A stretch of DNA of 64,000 nt from contig JACKJV010000003.1 of NCBI GenBank assembly GCA_020637775.1, positions 124,001-188,000 on the forward strand, read 5' to 3'. Positions 16,741-25,500 of this stretch are shown here, piece by piece. The notes under the pieces were generated by a model. The model saw only the letters and a list, made by a program, of their open reading frames with translations, was not told the DNA's origin and did no database searches. A program made the translations under genes and the position numbers. Position 1 is the stretch's first letter, and every line of letters starts with the position of its first letter. Origin of the DNA: Brucellaceae bacterium (lineage in GTDB: Bacteria; Pseudomonadota; Alphaproteobacteria; Rhizobiales; Rhizobiaceae).

Positions 16741-18442
16741 GGTTTTCTCCCTTGCGGTCGTTGAGGGCGGCGCGGGCTTTCCCGGCTGCCTCGCGTTTGA
16801 GTTCGATTTTCGAAAGCTTGCCCACCGGCGTGCGCGGCAGGCTGTCGCGGATTTCCAGCGCGCGCGGCATTTCATGCGGGCCGAGGCGCTCTTTCAGATG
16901 GTCCTGCAGGGCTTCCAGCGTCAGGTCCGGCGCGCCGTCGCGCAGCTTCACGAAAGCCTTGGCACTCTCGCCGCGATAGCCGTCCGGCACGCCGATCACC
17001 AGCGCTTCCTCCACGTCCGGATGGGTGTAGATCGCCTGCTCGATCATCTGCGGATAGACATTGAAGCCGCCGGAAATGATCATGTCTTTCTTGCGGTCGA
17101 CAATGGTGAAGAAACCGTCCTCGTCCATGAAGCCGATATCGCCGGTCAGGAACCAGCCATCGGCAAAGCTCGCTTCCGTTTCCTCCGGCCGGTTCCAGTA
17201 GCCGGACGTGACATTGTTGCCGCGGATCGCCAGTTCGCCGGTCTCGCCTTGCGGCAGTTCGCGGGCAGGATCGGCCAGGTCGACCACGCGCAGGAAACAG
17301 CCGGGCAGGGGAATGCCGATCGTCCCGGCCTTGTGCGGCCAGCCGCGCGGCAGGTTGGTGCCCGCCGGCGACGTCTCGCTCATGCCCCAGCCGCCGAGCA
17401 GTTCGAGCCCGGTCTTGGCCGTGAAGCGTCGCGCCACTTCCACCGGCATGGGCGCGCCGCCCGAAGCCGCCAGCGTCAGCGCCGACAGGTCGCGCTTCTC
17501 GAAACCCGGCGTCTGCGTCATGGCGATCCACATGGTTGGTACGCCGGGCAGCACATTGGCGCCCGCCTCGATCTCGTCGAGCGCCGAGGCCGGATCGAAG
17601 CGCGTGCGCAGAAGGCAGCGGTTGCCGCCCTTCAGGCTGCGCAGCAGAACCGCCGACAGGCCATAGATGTGGAACAGCGGCAGATAGACAAGTACGCTCT
17701 CGCCCTCCGGCCGGGTCAGGCCCCAGATGTCATACCATGCGGTGTAGGAGGACACCGCGCCGGAAATGTTGCGATGCGTCAGCATGGCCGCCTTGGGCAT
17801 GCCGGTCGTGCCGCCCGTATATTGCAGCAGCGCGAGATCGTCGATGCCGGTCGCCACCCGGGGCGGGCTGCCGGCCCCGGCAACGAAATCGCGATGGGCC
17901 GTGATGGCTGCGCCGTCCGGCATCGGTCCGGTCTCGCTGCTGTCACCCCATGCGGCATCGTCGAACACGACAACCCGCTCCGCCAGTCCCGTCTCCGCCA
18001 GCCCGGTCGCGCCGGCGGCAAGTTTGCCGAGATTGGTGGTCACCAGCATGCGCGCGCCCGAATCGGTCAGCTTGTGCGCCAGCACGGCCGGCGCGTCGAG
18101 CGGGGAGAGGTGGACCACCACCGCGCCAATCTTCATCAGCCCGAAAAACGTGACCGGATGGGCCGGCGTGTTGGGCAGAAGCAGTGCGACGCGGTCGCCC
18201 TTCCTGATCCCGGCCCGCGAAAAGCCGGCCGCGGTCTCGTCCGCCATCCGGTTGAGATCACCATAGGAGATGGACCGTCCGCGAAACGCCAGCGCGATCC
18301 GGTCCGGATGGTCGCGCGCCCCGTCTTCCAGGATCGACTGGACAGGAAAAAGCGGCAGCGCCGCCGGGTCTGGAAGGCAGCCTTCCGGATAGACCTTTTC
18401 CCAGGGCCAGCCACCGGCCGGCGGGGCGGGCAGCATCGTCAT
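16733..18442 (-). CDS. AMP-binding acyl-CoA ligase
   Basis: A 569-residue member of the ANL superfamily, which activates a carboxylic acid to its CoA thioester via an acyl-adenylate. The P-loop-like A3 motif is [20 protein letters not shown], followed by [10 protein letters not shown] (A5), [36 protein letters not shown] (A7), [17 protein letters not shown] (A8) and the catalytic-lysine region [13 protein letters not shown] near the C terminus. The ATG at 18442 overlaps the upstream stop (ATGA); the frame continues upstream but only as antisense reading of the next gene. It supplies the entry step of the operon's degradation pathway. Confidence 0.93.
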   Translation of the reverse strand: MTMLPAPPAGGWPWEKVYPEGCLPDPAALPLFPVQSILEDGARDHPDRIALAFRGRSISYGDLNRMADETAAGFSRAGIRKGDRVALLLPNTPAHPVTFFGLMKIGAVVVHLSPLDAPAVLAHKLTDSGARMLVTTNLGKLAAGATGLAETGLAERVVVFDDAAWGDSSETGPMPDGAAITAHRDFVAGAGSPPRVATGIDDLALLQYTGGTTGMPKAAMLTHRNISGAVSSYTAWYDIWGLTRPEGESVLVYLPLFHIYGLSAVLLRSLKGGNRCLLRTRFDPASALDEIEAGANVLPGVPTMWIAMTQTPGFEKRDLSALTLAASGGAPMPVEVARRFTAKTGLELLGGWGMSETSPAGTNLPRGWPHKAGTIGIPLPGCFLRVVDLADPARELPQGETGELAIRGNNVTSGYWNRPEETEASFADGWFLTGDIGFMDEDGFFTIVDRKKDMIISGGFNVYPQMIEQAIYTHPDVEEALVIGVPDGYRGESAKAFVKLRDGAPDLTLEALQDHLKERLGPHEMPRALEIRDSLPRTPVGKLSKIELKREAAGKARAALNDRKGENHG

Positions 18443-20523
18443 GCGGCGTCCTTGAAGCGCTTGCCCTCGACCGCCAGCTTGCGCAGCAGCGGCGACACCT
18501 CGAACACCGGGTTGCCGGTGCGGCCATGCCAATGGTCGAGGCGCTCGACGATCGTGCCGAGGCCGACGGTCTCGGCGCAATGCATCGGGCCGCCCTTTCC
18601 GACGGGAAAGCCGTAGCCGTAGATCCAGACGACATCGATGTCGGACGCCCGCTGGGCGATGCCTTCCTCCAGGATTTTCGCGCCCTCGTTGATCATCGGG
18701 TAGATCGTGCGCTCGATGATCTCGTCGTCGGAAATGTCCCGCCGGTTCACGCCCTGCGCGGCAGCCGTGTCGAGGATCAGTTTTTCCACCCACGCATCGG
18801 GCAGCGGCGTGCGCCCGTCCTCGTAGCGGTACCAGCCAGCACCCGTCTTCTGGCCGTAGCGACCGGCCTCGCAAAGCGGATCGCCAAGCGCTGCGGTCTT
18901 GCCGAGCGACTTGCGCGTGCGCCAGCCGATGTCGTTGCCGGCAAGATCGTACATCTGGAACGGACCCATGGGCCAGCCGAAGTCGCGGAACGCCTTGTCC
19001 ACCGTCTCCGGCATGGCGCCTTCCAGCAGCAGCGCCTCCGACTGCGCCGACCGCGCCGCCAGCATGCGGTTGCCCACGAAGCCGTGGCACACGCCCACGA
19101 CAACGGGCACCTTCTTCGCCTTCTTGCCCACTGCCATGGCGGTAGCCAGAACGTCCGGCGCGGTTTCCTTGCCACGCACGATTTCCAGCAGTTTCATGAC
19201 ATTGGCGGGCGAGAAGAAGTGCATGCCGAGCACATCCTGCGGCCGGCTGGTGAAGGAGGCGATCCGGTCGACGTCGAGATAGGACGTGTTGGAGGCCAGC
19301 ACCGCGCCGGGCTTGGCGACCGCGTCCAGTTTCTTGAACACCTGTTCCTTGACGCCCATCTCCTCGAACACCGCTTCGATGATGATGTCGCAATCGGCGA
19401 GATCGTCATAGGAAGTGGTTGGCGTGAAAAGCGCCATGCGCTTGTCCACGTCGTCCGCCGTCATGGAGCCGCGCTTGACGGAAATGTCGTAATTGGTGCG
19501 GATGCGCTCCAGCCCCTTGTCGAGCGGCTCCTGCGCCATTTCCAGGATGGTCACCGGAATGCCGCCATTGACCAGCGACATGGCGATGCCGCCGCCCATC
19601 GTGCCTGCGCCGATGACGCCGGCCTTCTTCACCGCGCGCGGCTTGACGTCCTTCGTCACGCCGGCGACCTTTCCCGCCTCGCGTTCGGCGAAGAAGAGAT
19701 GGCGCTGGGCGCGCGACTGGTCGGAATCGAGCAGCTTGAGGAAGATTTTCAACTCTTCCGCATAGCCTTCCTCGAACGTCATGGTGATGGCATTGCGCAC
19801 CGACTGCGCGCAGGCATGCGGGGCGTCCAGTCCGCGCGCCTTCTTCGTCACCTCCTTCACCAGCGCGTCGAAACCGGCAATGTCGGCGCGCGCGGCGGCG
19901 ATCTTGTCGTCGCGGTCACGCGGCAGCGGCGGATGCTTGCCGTCCTGGATGGCCTTGCGCAGGAAATCCACCGCGCCGGCGGTCAGGTCCTCGTCCTCGA
20001 CAATGGCGTCCACCAGTCCGTCCGCCAGACACTCCTTCGCCGGCATGAACCGCCCGGCGACGATCACCTTCACGGCCTTTTCCGGCCCGATCACGCGCGG
20101 CAGCCGCTGCGTGCCGCCCGCACCCGGGATGAGGCCGAGCTTGACCTCCGGCAGGCCGCACATGGCCTGCGCGACCGCAACCCGGTAGCGGCAGCCGAGC
20201 GCCAGTTCCAGCCCGCCGCCCAGCGCCGTGCCGTGAATGGCCGCCACGGTGGGCTTGTCGCCATAGCTTTCCAGCGTGGCGATCAGGTCGAGCAGGCTTG
20301 GCTCCAGACGCGGTCCGCCGAACTCGGAAATGTCGGCGCCGGCCACGAAGGTGCGCCCGGCGCATGCCAGAACGACACCCTTGACGCTGTCATCGTCGCG
20401 CAGCGCGATCAATGCCTCGTTGAGCGGCTTGCGCATGGCGTGGCTGAGCGCGTTGACGGGCGGATTGTCGATGGTGACGATCGCGATTTCATTGTCGCGC
20501 GTAACGGTGACGATGTCGCTCAT
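18439..20523 (-). CDS. Bifunctional enoyl-CoA hydratase/3-hydroxyacyl-CoA dehydrogenase (FadB/FadJ-like)
   Basis: A 694-residue multifunctional beta-oxidation protein. The N-terminal crotonase domain (about residues 1-200) has AGADISEFGG, AIHGTALGGGLELALGCRYR (oxyanion hole) and PEVKLGLIPGAGGTQRLPRV with the catalytic glutamate. The dehydrogenase part starts near residue 295 with the NAD motif AGVIGAGTMGGGIAMSLVNG, then NTSYLDVDRIASF and GMHFFSPANVMKLLEIV with the catalytic histidine. GGAGG is 5 bases before the ATG. The gene lies 43 bases after the enol-lactonase-like gene and before the ligase in one operon. Confidence 0.94.
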   Translation of the reverse strand: MSDIVTVTRDNEIAIVTIDNPPVNALSHAMRKPLNEALIALRDDDSVKGVVLACAGRTFVAGADISEFGGPRLEPSLLDLIATLESYGDKPTVAAIHGTALGGGLELALGCRYRVAVAQAMCGLPEVKLGLIPGAGGTQRLPRVIGPEKAVKVIVAGRFMPAKECLADGLVDAIVEDEDLTAGAVDFLRKAIQDGKHPPLPRDRDDKIAAARADIAGFDALVKEVTKKARGLDAPHACAQSVRNAITMTFEEGYAEELKIFLKLLDSDQSRAQRHLFFAEREAGKVAGVTKDVKPRAVKKAGVIGAGTMGGGIAMSLVNGGIPVTILEMAQEPLDKGLERIRTNYDISVKRGSMTADDVDKRMALFTPTTSYDDLADCDIIIEAVFEEMGVKEQVFKKLDAVAKPGAVLASNTSYLDVDRIASFTSRPQDVLGMHFFSPANVMKLLEIVRGKETAPDVLATAMAVGKKAKKVPVVVGVCHGFVGNRMLAARSAQSEALLLEGAMPETVDKAFRDFGWPMGPFQMYDLAGNDIGWRTRKSLGKTAALGDPLCEAGRYGQKTGAGWYRYEDGRTPLPDAWVEKLILDTAAAQGVNRRDISDDEIIERTIYPMINEGAKILEEGIAQRASDIDVVWIYGYGFPVGKGGPMHCAETVGLGTIVERLDHWHGRTGNPVFEVSPLLRKLAVEGKRFKDAA

Positions 20524-20566
20524 AAATCCTCCGGAAGAGCAAAGGCTGGTTTTCGTGTCGCGGCGT

Positions 20567-21361
20567 TCAGACGCCGCCCGGTTGAGAAAGAAAATCGTCG
20601 ATCAGCCGCGCCGTCGCCTCCGGCTGCTCGACGCAAGGGATGTGGCCCGCGCCGGGAATCGCCTCGAAGCGGGCGCCGGAAATGCTGCGCGCCATGGCCT
20701 GCACCAGCGAAGGCGGCGTGGAGCCGTCCTCCGCCCCCGCCAGCGCCAGCACCGGCAGGTCGAGCGCCGCCGTCGAGGCGGTCAGGTCGGCATCGCGCAG
20801 CGCCGCGCATGTTCCCACATAGCCCTCGACCGGAGAACGGGTGAGCATGGCCTTCATGCCGGCAAAGACCGGATTGCCGGCCGTGCGGAAATCGCCGGTG
20901 AACCATTTTTCCATCACGCCGTCGGCCAGCGCGGCAATGCCATCGGCCTCGACCGCGGCGATGCGCTGGTTCCAGCCCGCCGTGTCGCCGATCCTTGCAG
21001 CCGTGCCGATCAGCACCAGGCGCTCGACGAGGGCAGGGCGCGCAGCCGCCACGGCCTGGGCGATCATGCCGCCGACCGACAGGCCGCAGACATGGGTGCG
21101 TTCGATGCCCAGATGCGCCAGCAGGGCGATCAGGTCGCCGGCATGATCCTCCATCCGGTAAGGAGCCGGTGTCGCCTCGGAAAGGCCATGACCGCGCTTG
21201 TCATAGCGGATCATGCGGAAACGGCCGGCAAGCGCCTCCACGACGCCATCCCAGATGCGGAAATCGGTGCCGAGCGAATTGGCGAACACCAGGACCGGCA
21301 AGCCCCGCTCCCCCGTATCGCCAAAATGAATCGTCACGCCATTGACGCGTGCGAACCGCAT
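20567..21361 (-). CDS. Alpha/beta-hydrolase, 3-oxoadipate enol-lactonase-like
   Basis: A 264-residue alpha/beta-hydrolase close to PcaD. The nucleophile elbow is VCGLSVGGMIAQAV (Ser), the acid is in LAGAEDGSTPP (Asp) and the histidine in IPGAGHIPCVEQPE. The N-terminal LVFANSLGTDFRIWDGVVEA with RYDKRGHGLSEATPAPY is characteristic of enol-lactonases. No other beta-ketoadipate genes are nearby, so a different lactone or ester may be the true substrate. It is the first gene of the acyl-CoA operon; GGGAGGAACCGGGA precedes the ATG, and a perfect inverted repeat 22 bases upstream probably controls the whole operon. Confidence 0.85.
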   Translation of the reverse strand: MRFARVNGVTIHFGDTGERGLPVLVFANSLGTDFRIWDGVVEALAGRFRMIRYDKRGHGLSEATPAPYRMEDHAGDLIALLAHLGIERTHVCGLSVGGMIAQAVAAARPALVERLVLIGTAARIGDTAGWNQRIAAVEADGIAALADGVMEKWFTGDFRTAGNPVFAGMKAMLTRSPVEGYVGTCAALRDADLTASTAALDLPVLALAGAEDGSTPPSLVQAMARSISGARFEAIPGAGHIPCVEQPEATARLIDDFLSQPGGV

Positions 21362-21383
21362 TCCCGGTTCCTCCCTTTTCCGG

Positions 21384-21401
21384 ACATACTACCGAGTATG
21401 T
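21384..21401. promoter_or_regulatory. Perfect inverted repeat, probable operator of the acyl-CoA operon
   Basis: ACATACT-ACCG-AGTATGT, 7-base perfect arms, sits 22 bases upstream of the first gene of the minus-strand acyl-CoA operon. The shape fits a TetR- or GntR-type repressor, as is usual for acyl-CoA catabolic operons, but no such regulator is encoded in the window. Confidence 0.55.
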
Positions 21402-21455
21402 TGGAATTTCGCTGTCCGGTCAATCATCATGCGGGCGGGAAAGGCAGGAAAACAA

Positions 21456-21471
21456 ATTCAAACAATTGAAT
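21456..21471. promoter_or_regulatory. Inverted repeat upstream of the exported MBL-fold gene
   Basis: ATTCAA-ACAA-TTGAAT, perfect 6-base arms, 57 bases before the MBL-fold gene's start, embedded in a larger CAAAC...GTTTG repeat. A possible operator or promoter element; the binding protein is unknown. Confidence 0.4.
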
Positions 21472-21528
21472 GTTTGGTCCGGACATGCTTTTCTGAACAA
21501 GACAAAATGCCTTTCAGGGAGGAAAACC

Positions 21529-22485
21529 ATGCGCCGTGACGCCAAGGTCATCGCGGACCAGTTCAGACTGACCCGCCGTCAGACACTCATGCTCGGAAGC
21601 GCGGGACTGGCCGCGCTGGCCATGGGACTGTCTGCGCGTCAGGCCCGCGCCGTCGGCAATGCAACACTCGGCGACGCCGATGTGACCATCGTTTCCGACG
21701 GCACGCTCACCCTGCCGCTTTCCTTCATCGCGCCGGATGTGCCGGCCGCTGAAATCGAAGCCCTGCTCAAGGCCAACGGCATGGCGACCGATGCCATCAC
21801 ACCGGATTGCAACGTCACCTTCTTCCGGTCCGGCGACAGGCTCGCCATCTTCGATGTCGGGTCGGGATCGAATTTCATGCCGACCGCCGGCGACCTGATC
21901 GCCAACATGGAAGAAGCAGGCATCGATCCGGCGGACGTGACCGATGTCATCTTCACCCATGCCCATCCCGACCATCTCTGGGGCCTGGTCGACGATTTCG
22001 ACGAACTCGTCTTCCCGGACGCCAACTATTTCATGGGACAGGCGGAATGGGACTACTGGCGGGCCGATGACACGCTGGACAACATGCCGGAAGAGCGCAA
22101 GTCCTTCGTGGTCGGGGCGCAGAACCGGCTGGCTTTCCTGGAAGACCGCATCAACCTGATCCGCCCCGGCGCCGAGGTCATCCCCGGTGTCGAGGCAATC
22201 GACACGTCCGGTCATACGCCGGGCCATCTGTCCTACATGCTGCATTCGGGCTCCGAGTCCATGCTGGTCATCGGCGATGCCATCTCCAATGCGGTGATTT
22301 CCTTTGCCCATCCGGAATGGCCTTCGGGCAGCGACCATGACCCGCAAAAGGGCATCGAGACCCGCACCGCCCTGATCGACAGGCTTGCCGCCGACAAGTC
22401 CCGCATCATCGGCTATCACCTGCCGCATCCGGGTCAGGGCATGGTGGAAAGGGACGGCTCGGCCTACCGCTTCGCCGCAGGCTGA
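21529..22485 (+). CDS. Tat-exported metallo-beta-lactamase-fold hydrolase
   Basis: A 318-residue MBL-fold protein. The first 41 residues form a twin-arginine signal (LTRRQTLMLGSAGLAALAMG, cleavage near ARA-VGN), so it should be exported folded with its metals. The metal motif FTHAHPDHLWG covers residues 144-149, with SGHTPGHLSYML and VIGDAISN as later ligands. GGGAGGAAAACC precedes the ATG at 21529; the longer open frame upstream is promoter DNA. SoxH of some Sox clusters is also an MBL-fold protein, and the adjacent YedE and sox genes suggest a periplasmic role in sulfur metabolism, but that is inference. Confidence 0.88.
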   Translation: MRRDAKVIADQFRLTRRQTLMLGSAGLAALAMGLSARQARAVGNATLGDADVTIVSDGTLTLPLSFIAPDVPAAEIEALLKANGMATDAITPDCNVTFFRSGDRLAIFDVGSGSNFMPTAGDLIANMEEAGIDPADVTDVIFTHAHPDHLWGLVDDFDELVFPDANYFMGQAEWDYWRADDTLDNMPEERKSFVVGAQNRLAFLEDRINLIRPGAEVIPGVEAIDTSGHTPGHLSYMLHSGSESMLVIGDAISNAVISFAHPEWPSGSDHDPQKGIETRTALIDRLAADKSRIIGYHLPHPGQGMVERDGSAYRFAAG

Positions 22486-22486
22486 T

Positions 22487-22511
22487 CGTGGGCGGCCCTG
22501 CGCTGCCCACG
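22487..22511. terminator. Hairpin between the convergent MBL-fold and YedE genes
   Basis: CGTGGGC and GCCCACG form a perfect 7-base stem around an 11-base loop, 1 base after the MBL-fold stop. There is no T-tract, so it may be a weak or Rho-assisted terminator. Confidence 0.4.
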
Positions 22512-22529
22512 GCTGTTGGCGCTTGAACG

Positions 22530-23624
22530 CTATTCCGCCGGATTGTGGCCCGTCCGGCGGAACGCGGAGGCAACGGATCCTTCCAGCAGCCAGGCAAGGC
22601 CCATGCGCGCGCCAAGGGCGATGGACGCCATGACGACCGGGGCCGATATGGCGAGCGTCGAAACGGCCGTCACGCCCTGCCCGATGGTGCAGCCCATGGC
22701 GAAGACGCCGCCCGTGCCCATGAGAAAGCCGCCGGCCATGTGCCGCGACAATTCCCGGGCGTCGTCGCAGGCCTCCCAGCGCATGTCGTCGGCCAGCCAG
22801 GCGCACAGCGCCGCGCCGCACACCACGCCCACCATCAGACCCACGCCATAGTCCGGAACGACACCGGTAAATGTGGCGAAATGCATGATCGTGTCGCCGA
22901 TCGGCACGACGAAGGATCCGGCTTCGATCTGCACCGGCTCGAAGGCGTGGAAGGCGGCTGTCGATGTGGCCCACCAGCCAAAGGCGACGGCAAGGCCGAT
23001 GACGATGCCCGACAGGATGCGCGCCCGGTTGCGCCGGAAGGCCGCGTCGCGAAAGGCCCAGAACAGAAGGCCCAGCACAACGGCCGCGGCCACGATGAGC
23101 GACAGATCCCGGCCCGCGAGATGGGACAGGATGGCGCCGAGCGACTGGCTTTCCAGCGGGGAAAGGTCGATGGCGACATTGTCCACGATCTGCACGCGCA
23201 CCTGCGCGATCAGCCCCTTCTGGGCTGCAAGCGCCGACAGCCCCAGGACCAGCAGCACCACGACCGAGCGCAGGCTGCCGCCGCCCGAGCGCACCAGCGC
23301 ACCGAACCCGCAGGTTCCCACCAGGGCCATGCCGAAACCGAAGGCCACGCCGCCGATGATCGCACCGGTGAGGCCGAAGAGCGGCGAGAGGTAGAACGTG
23401 CCGGCGATGTCGGCAAGGCCGGTATGGATCATCGCTTGCGTGGCGAAAAGCGCGACGGCAGCGGCCAGGATCCAGCTTGAGAGACCCGTCGAATCGCCCG
23501 CGTACCAGTGACGCTCAAGCGCCGACAGGGTGCAGAAATGCGTTCGCCGGGCGGCATAGCCCATCACCAGGCCGGCCAGGAGACCGGCAAGCGGCAGGAA
23601 CCACGGCGATTCCGCAATCTCCAT
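22530..23624 (-). CDS. YeeE/YedE-family thiosulfate-type permease, copy 1
   Basis: A 364-residue membrane protein with about ten segments. It contains the conserved cysteine motifs of YeeE/YedE transporters: RTHFCTLSALERHW near residue 30, MALVGTCGFGALVR near 115 and AMGCTIGQGVTAVSTLAI near 320. The family prototype takes up thiosulfate through a cysteine relay. The ATG at 23624 follows GGAGGAAACGCTG. It lies downstream of soxS-soxR on the same strand, separated by a terminator, and is the same length as a second YedE gene at the other end of the sox cluster. Import of a sulfur intermediate for use in the cytoplasm is a plausible role. Confidence 0.88.
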   Translation of the reverse strand: MEIAESPWFLPLAGLLAGLVMGYAARRTHFCTLSALERHWYAGDSTGLSSWILAAAVALFATQAMIHTGLADIAGTFYLSPLFGLTGAIIGGVAFGFGMALVGTCGFGALVRSGGGSLRSVVVLLVLGLSALAAQKGLIAQVRVQIVDNVAIDLSPLESQSLGAILSHLAGRDLSLIVAAAVVLGLLFWAFRDAAFRRNRARILSGIVIGLAVAFGWWATSTAAFHAFEPVQIEAGSFVVPIGDTIMHFATFTGVVPDYGVGLMVGVVCGAALCAWLADDMRWEACDDARELSRHMAGGFLMGTGGVFAMGCTIGQGVTAVSTLAISAPVVMASIALGARMGLAWLLEGSVASAFRRTGHNPAE

Positions 23625-23689
23625 CAGCGTTTCCTCCGGGCGGTTCCGCCGGCTGGCAGGCCGCCTCCTTGTTCTGGAAATGATCCTAG

Positions 23690-23704
23690 CTGCCATATTG
23701 GCAG
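23690..23704. promoter_or_regulatory. Palindrome upstream of YedE copy 1
   Basis: CTGCCA-TAT-TGGCAG, perfect 6-base arms, lies 66 bases before the YedE start, in its presumed promoter. It does not resemble the TTCATAT-type sites elsewhere in the island, so a different regulator may act here. Confidence 0.4.
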
Positions 23705-23746
23705 AGCGCAATCGAGCAGGCTCTGCGGTGACCATGACTGCCACAG

Positions 23747-23772
23747 CAAAAAGCCGGCGCGGGAGCCGGCTT
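23747..23772 (-). terminator. Terminator downstream of soxR
   Basis: On the minus strand AAGCCGGC-TCCCGC-GCCGGCTT is followed by TTT, a standard intrinsic terminator 32 bases after the soxR stop. It separates soxSR from the YedE gene. Confidence 0.75.
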
Positions 23773-23803
23773 GGTCCATGATAGGGAATGTGGCAGCCGT
23801 GAC

Positions 23804-24163
23804 CTACTCGGCGGCTTTCCGTTCATCGTCGCGCACCGGTGCGCAGAAAAGGCCGTAAAGCGTCTCGATCACCGGCGCCACTTCCTCGTTGGCCAGCGAA
23901 TAGTAGATCATGCGCCCCTCCCGCCGCGTTTCCACCAGCTGGTCGAAGCGCAGACGTGCAAGCTGCTGCGACACCGCTGCCTGCGGCATGTCCATGATCG
24001 ATTCCAGTTCGGAAACCGATTTCTCGCCTTCGGCCAGCAGGCACAGGATCAACAGCCGGCTTTCATGGCTGAGTGCCTTGAGCAGGTCGCTGGCCTTGCG
24101 AGCCTGGGCGATGAGTACGTTCATGTCCTCCGGGGCAGAGGGATCGAATTTTGGAAGTGCCAT
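23804..24163 (-). CDS. soxR: Sox operon repressor SoxR (ArsR family)
   Basis: A 119-residue ArsR-family repressor. The recognition helix region is MDMPQAAVSQQLARLRFDQL with the wing ETRREGRMIYYSL. Starting at the ATG at 24163 (MALPKF, preceded by GGGGAAAAAACC) cysteines fall at residues 41 (LLILCLLAEGE) and 107 (YGLFCAP), exactly as in BigR elsewhere in the window and in SqrR. An ATG seven codons upstream is possible but lacks a ribosome site. In Pseudaminobacter, SoxR is reported to repress sox genes from the soxS-soxV and soxW-soxX intergenic regions. It lies downstream of soxS on the same strand. Confidence 0.92.
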   Translation of the reverse strand: MALPKFDPSAPEDMNVLIAQARKASDLLKALSHESRLLILCLLAEGEKSVSELESIMDMPQAAVSQQLARLRFDQLVETRREGRMIYYSLANEEVAPVIETLYGLFCAPVRDDERKAAE

Positions 24164-24208
24164 GGTTTTTTCCCCGCCATCCAAGGCGCCGTCGGCAACC
24201 GACAGTAC

Positions 24209-24224
24209 ATGTAAACATTTTCAT
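24209..24224. promoter_or_regulatory. Probable SoxR site between soxS and soxR
   Basis: ATGTAAA-CA-TTTTCAT, 7-base arms with one mismatch, lies 45 bases upstream of soxR. It is of the same AT-rich type as the sites upstream of pmpA/bigR and soxX and may mediate autoregulation of soxR. Confidence 0.45.
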
Positions 24225-24248
24225 TCTAGCATGCTGCAATGCGAAAGA

Positions 24249-24605
24249 TCAATCCGCGGGCAGTTTGCCGATCAGTTCGCCGGCCAGATACCAGAAAAAC
24301 TCGTCTCCTGGATAGCCCCTGATCCGGCCGATCTCCCTGCCGTCGTCGATGAGCACGAATGTCGGCGTGAACCGTTCCCGCGCGACGAAGTCCAGATCCG
24401 CCGGCCATGCCCTGGTGATGTCAACCCGGCGCAGCGGCGCGGCCTTGCCTTCGTCCGTGTTCGGCCATGCCGGTGCGATTTCCGCATTGAAGCGCTTGCA
24501 CCACGCGCAGCCCGGCTGTTCCAGCATCAGCATTTCGGCTGCCGGGGCGGGCAGGGCAGTCAGGGCGAGAAGGCCGGCTGTGGCCAGGGCTGCGATGGAT
24601 TTCAC
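24249..24605 (-). CDS. soxS: Periplasmic thioredoxin-like protein SoxS
   Basis: A 118-residue protein with an N-terminal signal peptide of about 23 residues (ending PAPAAE). The redox motif is PGCAWCKRFN (Cys33 and Cys36), and the cis-proline loop is ERFTPTFVLIDDGREI. In Paracoccus, SoxS is a periplasmic thiol-disulfide reductant that keeps the SoxY swinging-arm cysteine active. It is transcribed divergently from soxV and precedes soxR. Protein length and gene position match known Sox clusters. Confidence 0.92.
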   Translation of the reverse strand: MKSIAALATAGLLALTALPAPAAEMLMLEQPGCAWCKRFNAEIAPAWPNTDEGKAAPLRRVDITRAWPADLDFVARERFTPTFVLIDDGREIGRIRGYPGDEFFWYLAGELIGKLPAD

Positions 24606-24717
24606 GAAAGCACCTCATTTTGAGATTGCAACATATAGCTTTTCTCGCATACATTCCAGCCCTCATCCGGTAAGTGAGGACGGCTGCAGGCTTGCAGGAC
24701 GGATGACGGGAGGAACA

Positions 24718-25488
24718 ATGCTGGATGTCAGTCTGTGGGCGCGCTCGTGGCAGGAATCCTGTCTTTCGTGTCGCCATGCGTATTGCCGATCGTACCACCT
24801 TACCTGGCCTGGCTGGCGGGCCTGAGCTTCGAGGAATTGCGAAGCCAGCGAAACGCTTCCGTCGCCTGCGTAAAGATCGTTCTGGCCACATTCGCCTTCG
24901 TGCTCGAGTTTCTCGACGGTTTTCATCATGCTGGGCGCCACGGCTTCCGTTTTCGGTCAGGCCATGCGCGAAGCCCTGGCCTGGTCGATCTGGCGTCGGT
25001 CCGCTGGATACATAAATGTCCTGGCGGCGTCGCCGGTCTCTGTCATCCTCGTCATGGGCCTGCATTTCCCGGCGTCTTCCGGATCGGCCTGCTTTACCGC
25101 GAGGCTCGCGCAGGTGGATCAGTAAGCCCGCCAGGCCTCGCCGGCGCTCTATGTCATCGGCCTTGCCTTCGCCTTCGGATGGACGCCATGCGTGGGCCCC
25201 GTGCTGGCCGCGATCCTGTTCGTTGCCGGCACCGAGGATACGGCGGCGCGAGGCGCCATGCTGCTCGGCGCCTATTCGCTCGGCATTGGCGTGCCCTTCA
25301 TCCTGGCCGCCCTCTTCGCCAGCCGTTTCATCGGCGCCGCCCAGCGGTTCAAGCGTCACATGCACAAGGTGGAAATGGCCATGGGCGGGCTTTTGGTGAT
25401 AACCGGTATACTGTTCATCACGGGCCAGATGTCGCGGATCGCCCAGTGGCTGATCGACACGTTTCCGGCCTTCCAGACCATAGGTTGA
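24718..25488 (+). pseudogene. soxV: soxV (CcdA/DsbD-type thiol transporter), broken by several frameshifts
   Basis: The region encodes SoxV, the membrane protein that passes electrons from cytoplasmic thioredoxin to SoxW, but in pieces. The start MLDVSL (after GGGAGGAACA) shifts frame near 24735 to GALVAGILSFVSPCVLPIVP, shifts again near 24910 to TVFIMLGATASVFGQAM, again near 25055 to GVFRIGLLYREAR, and reaches an in-frame TAA at 25123 before the intact final part ALYVIGLAFAFGWTPCVGPV to the stop at 25488. Both redox cysteines (SPC and TPC) are still encoded. At least five indels are needed to restore one frame. Either the gene is decaying or this patch of sequence is of poor quality. Confidence 0.8.
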
Positions 25489-25500
25489 GGAGAAAGCGCA

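Noticed and set aside
24628..24655. SoxR operator in the soxS-soxV gap
   Set aside because: The gap has ACATATAG and GCATACATT, resembling half-sites, but no inverted repeat as clear as the others; literature on related SoxR suggests a site here, yet the sequence alone does not define it.
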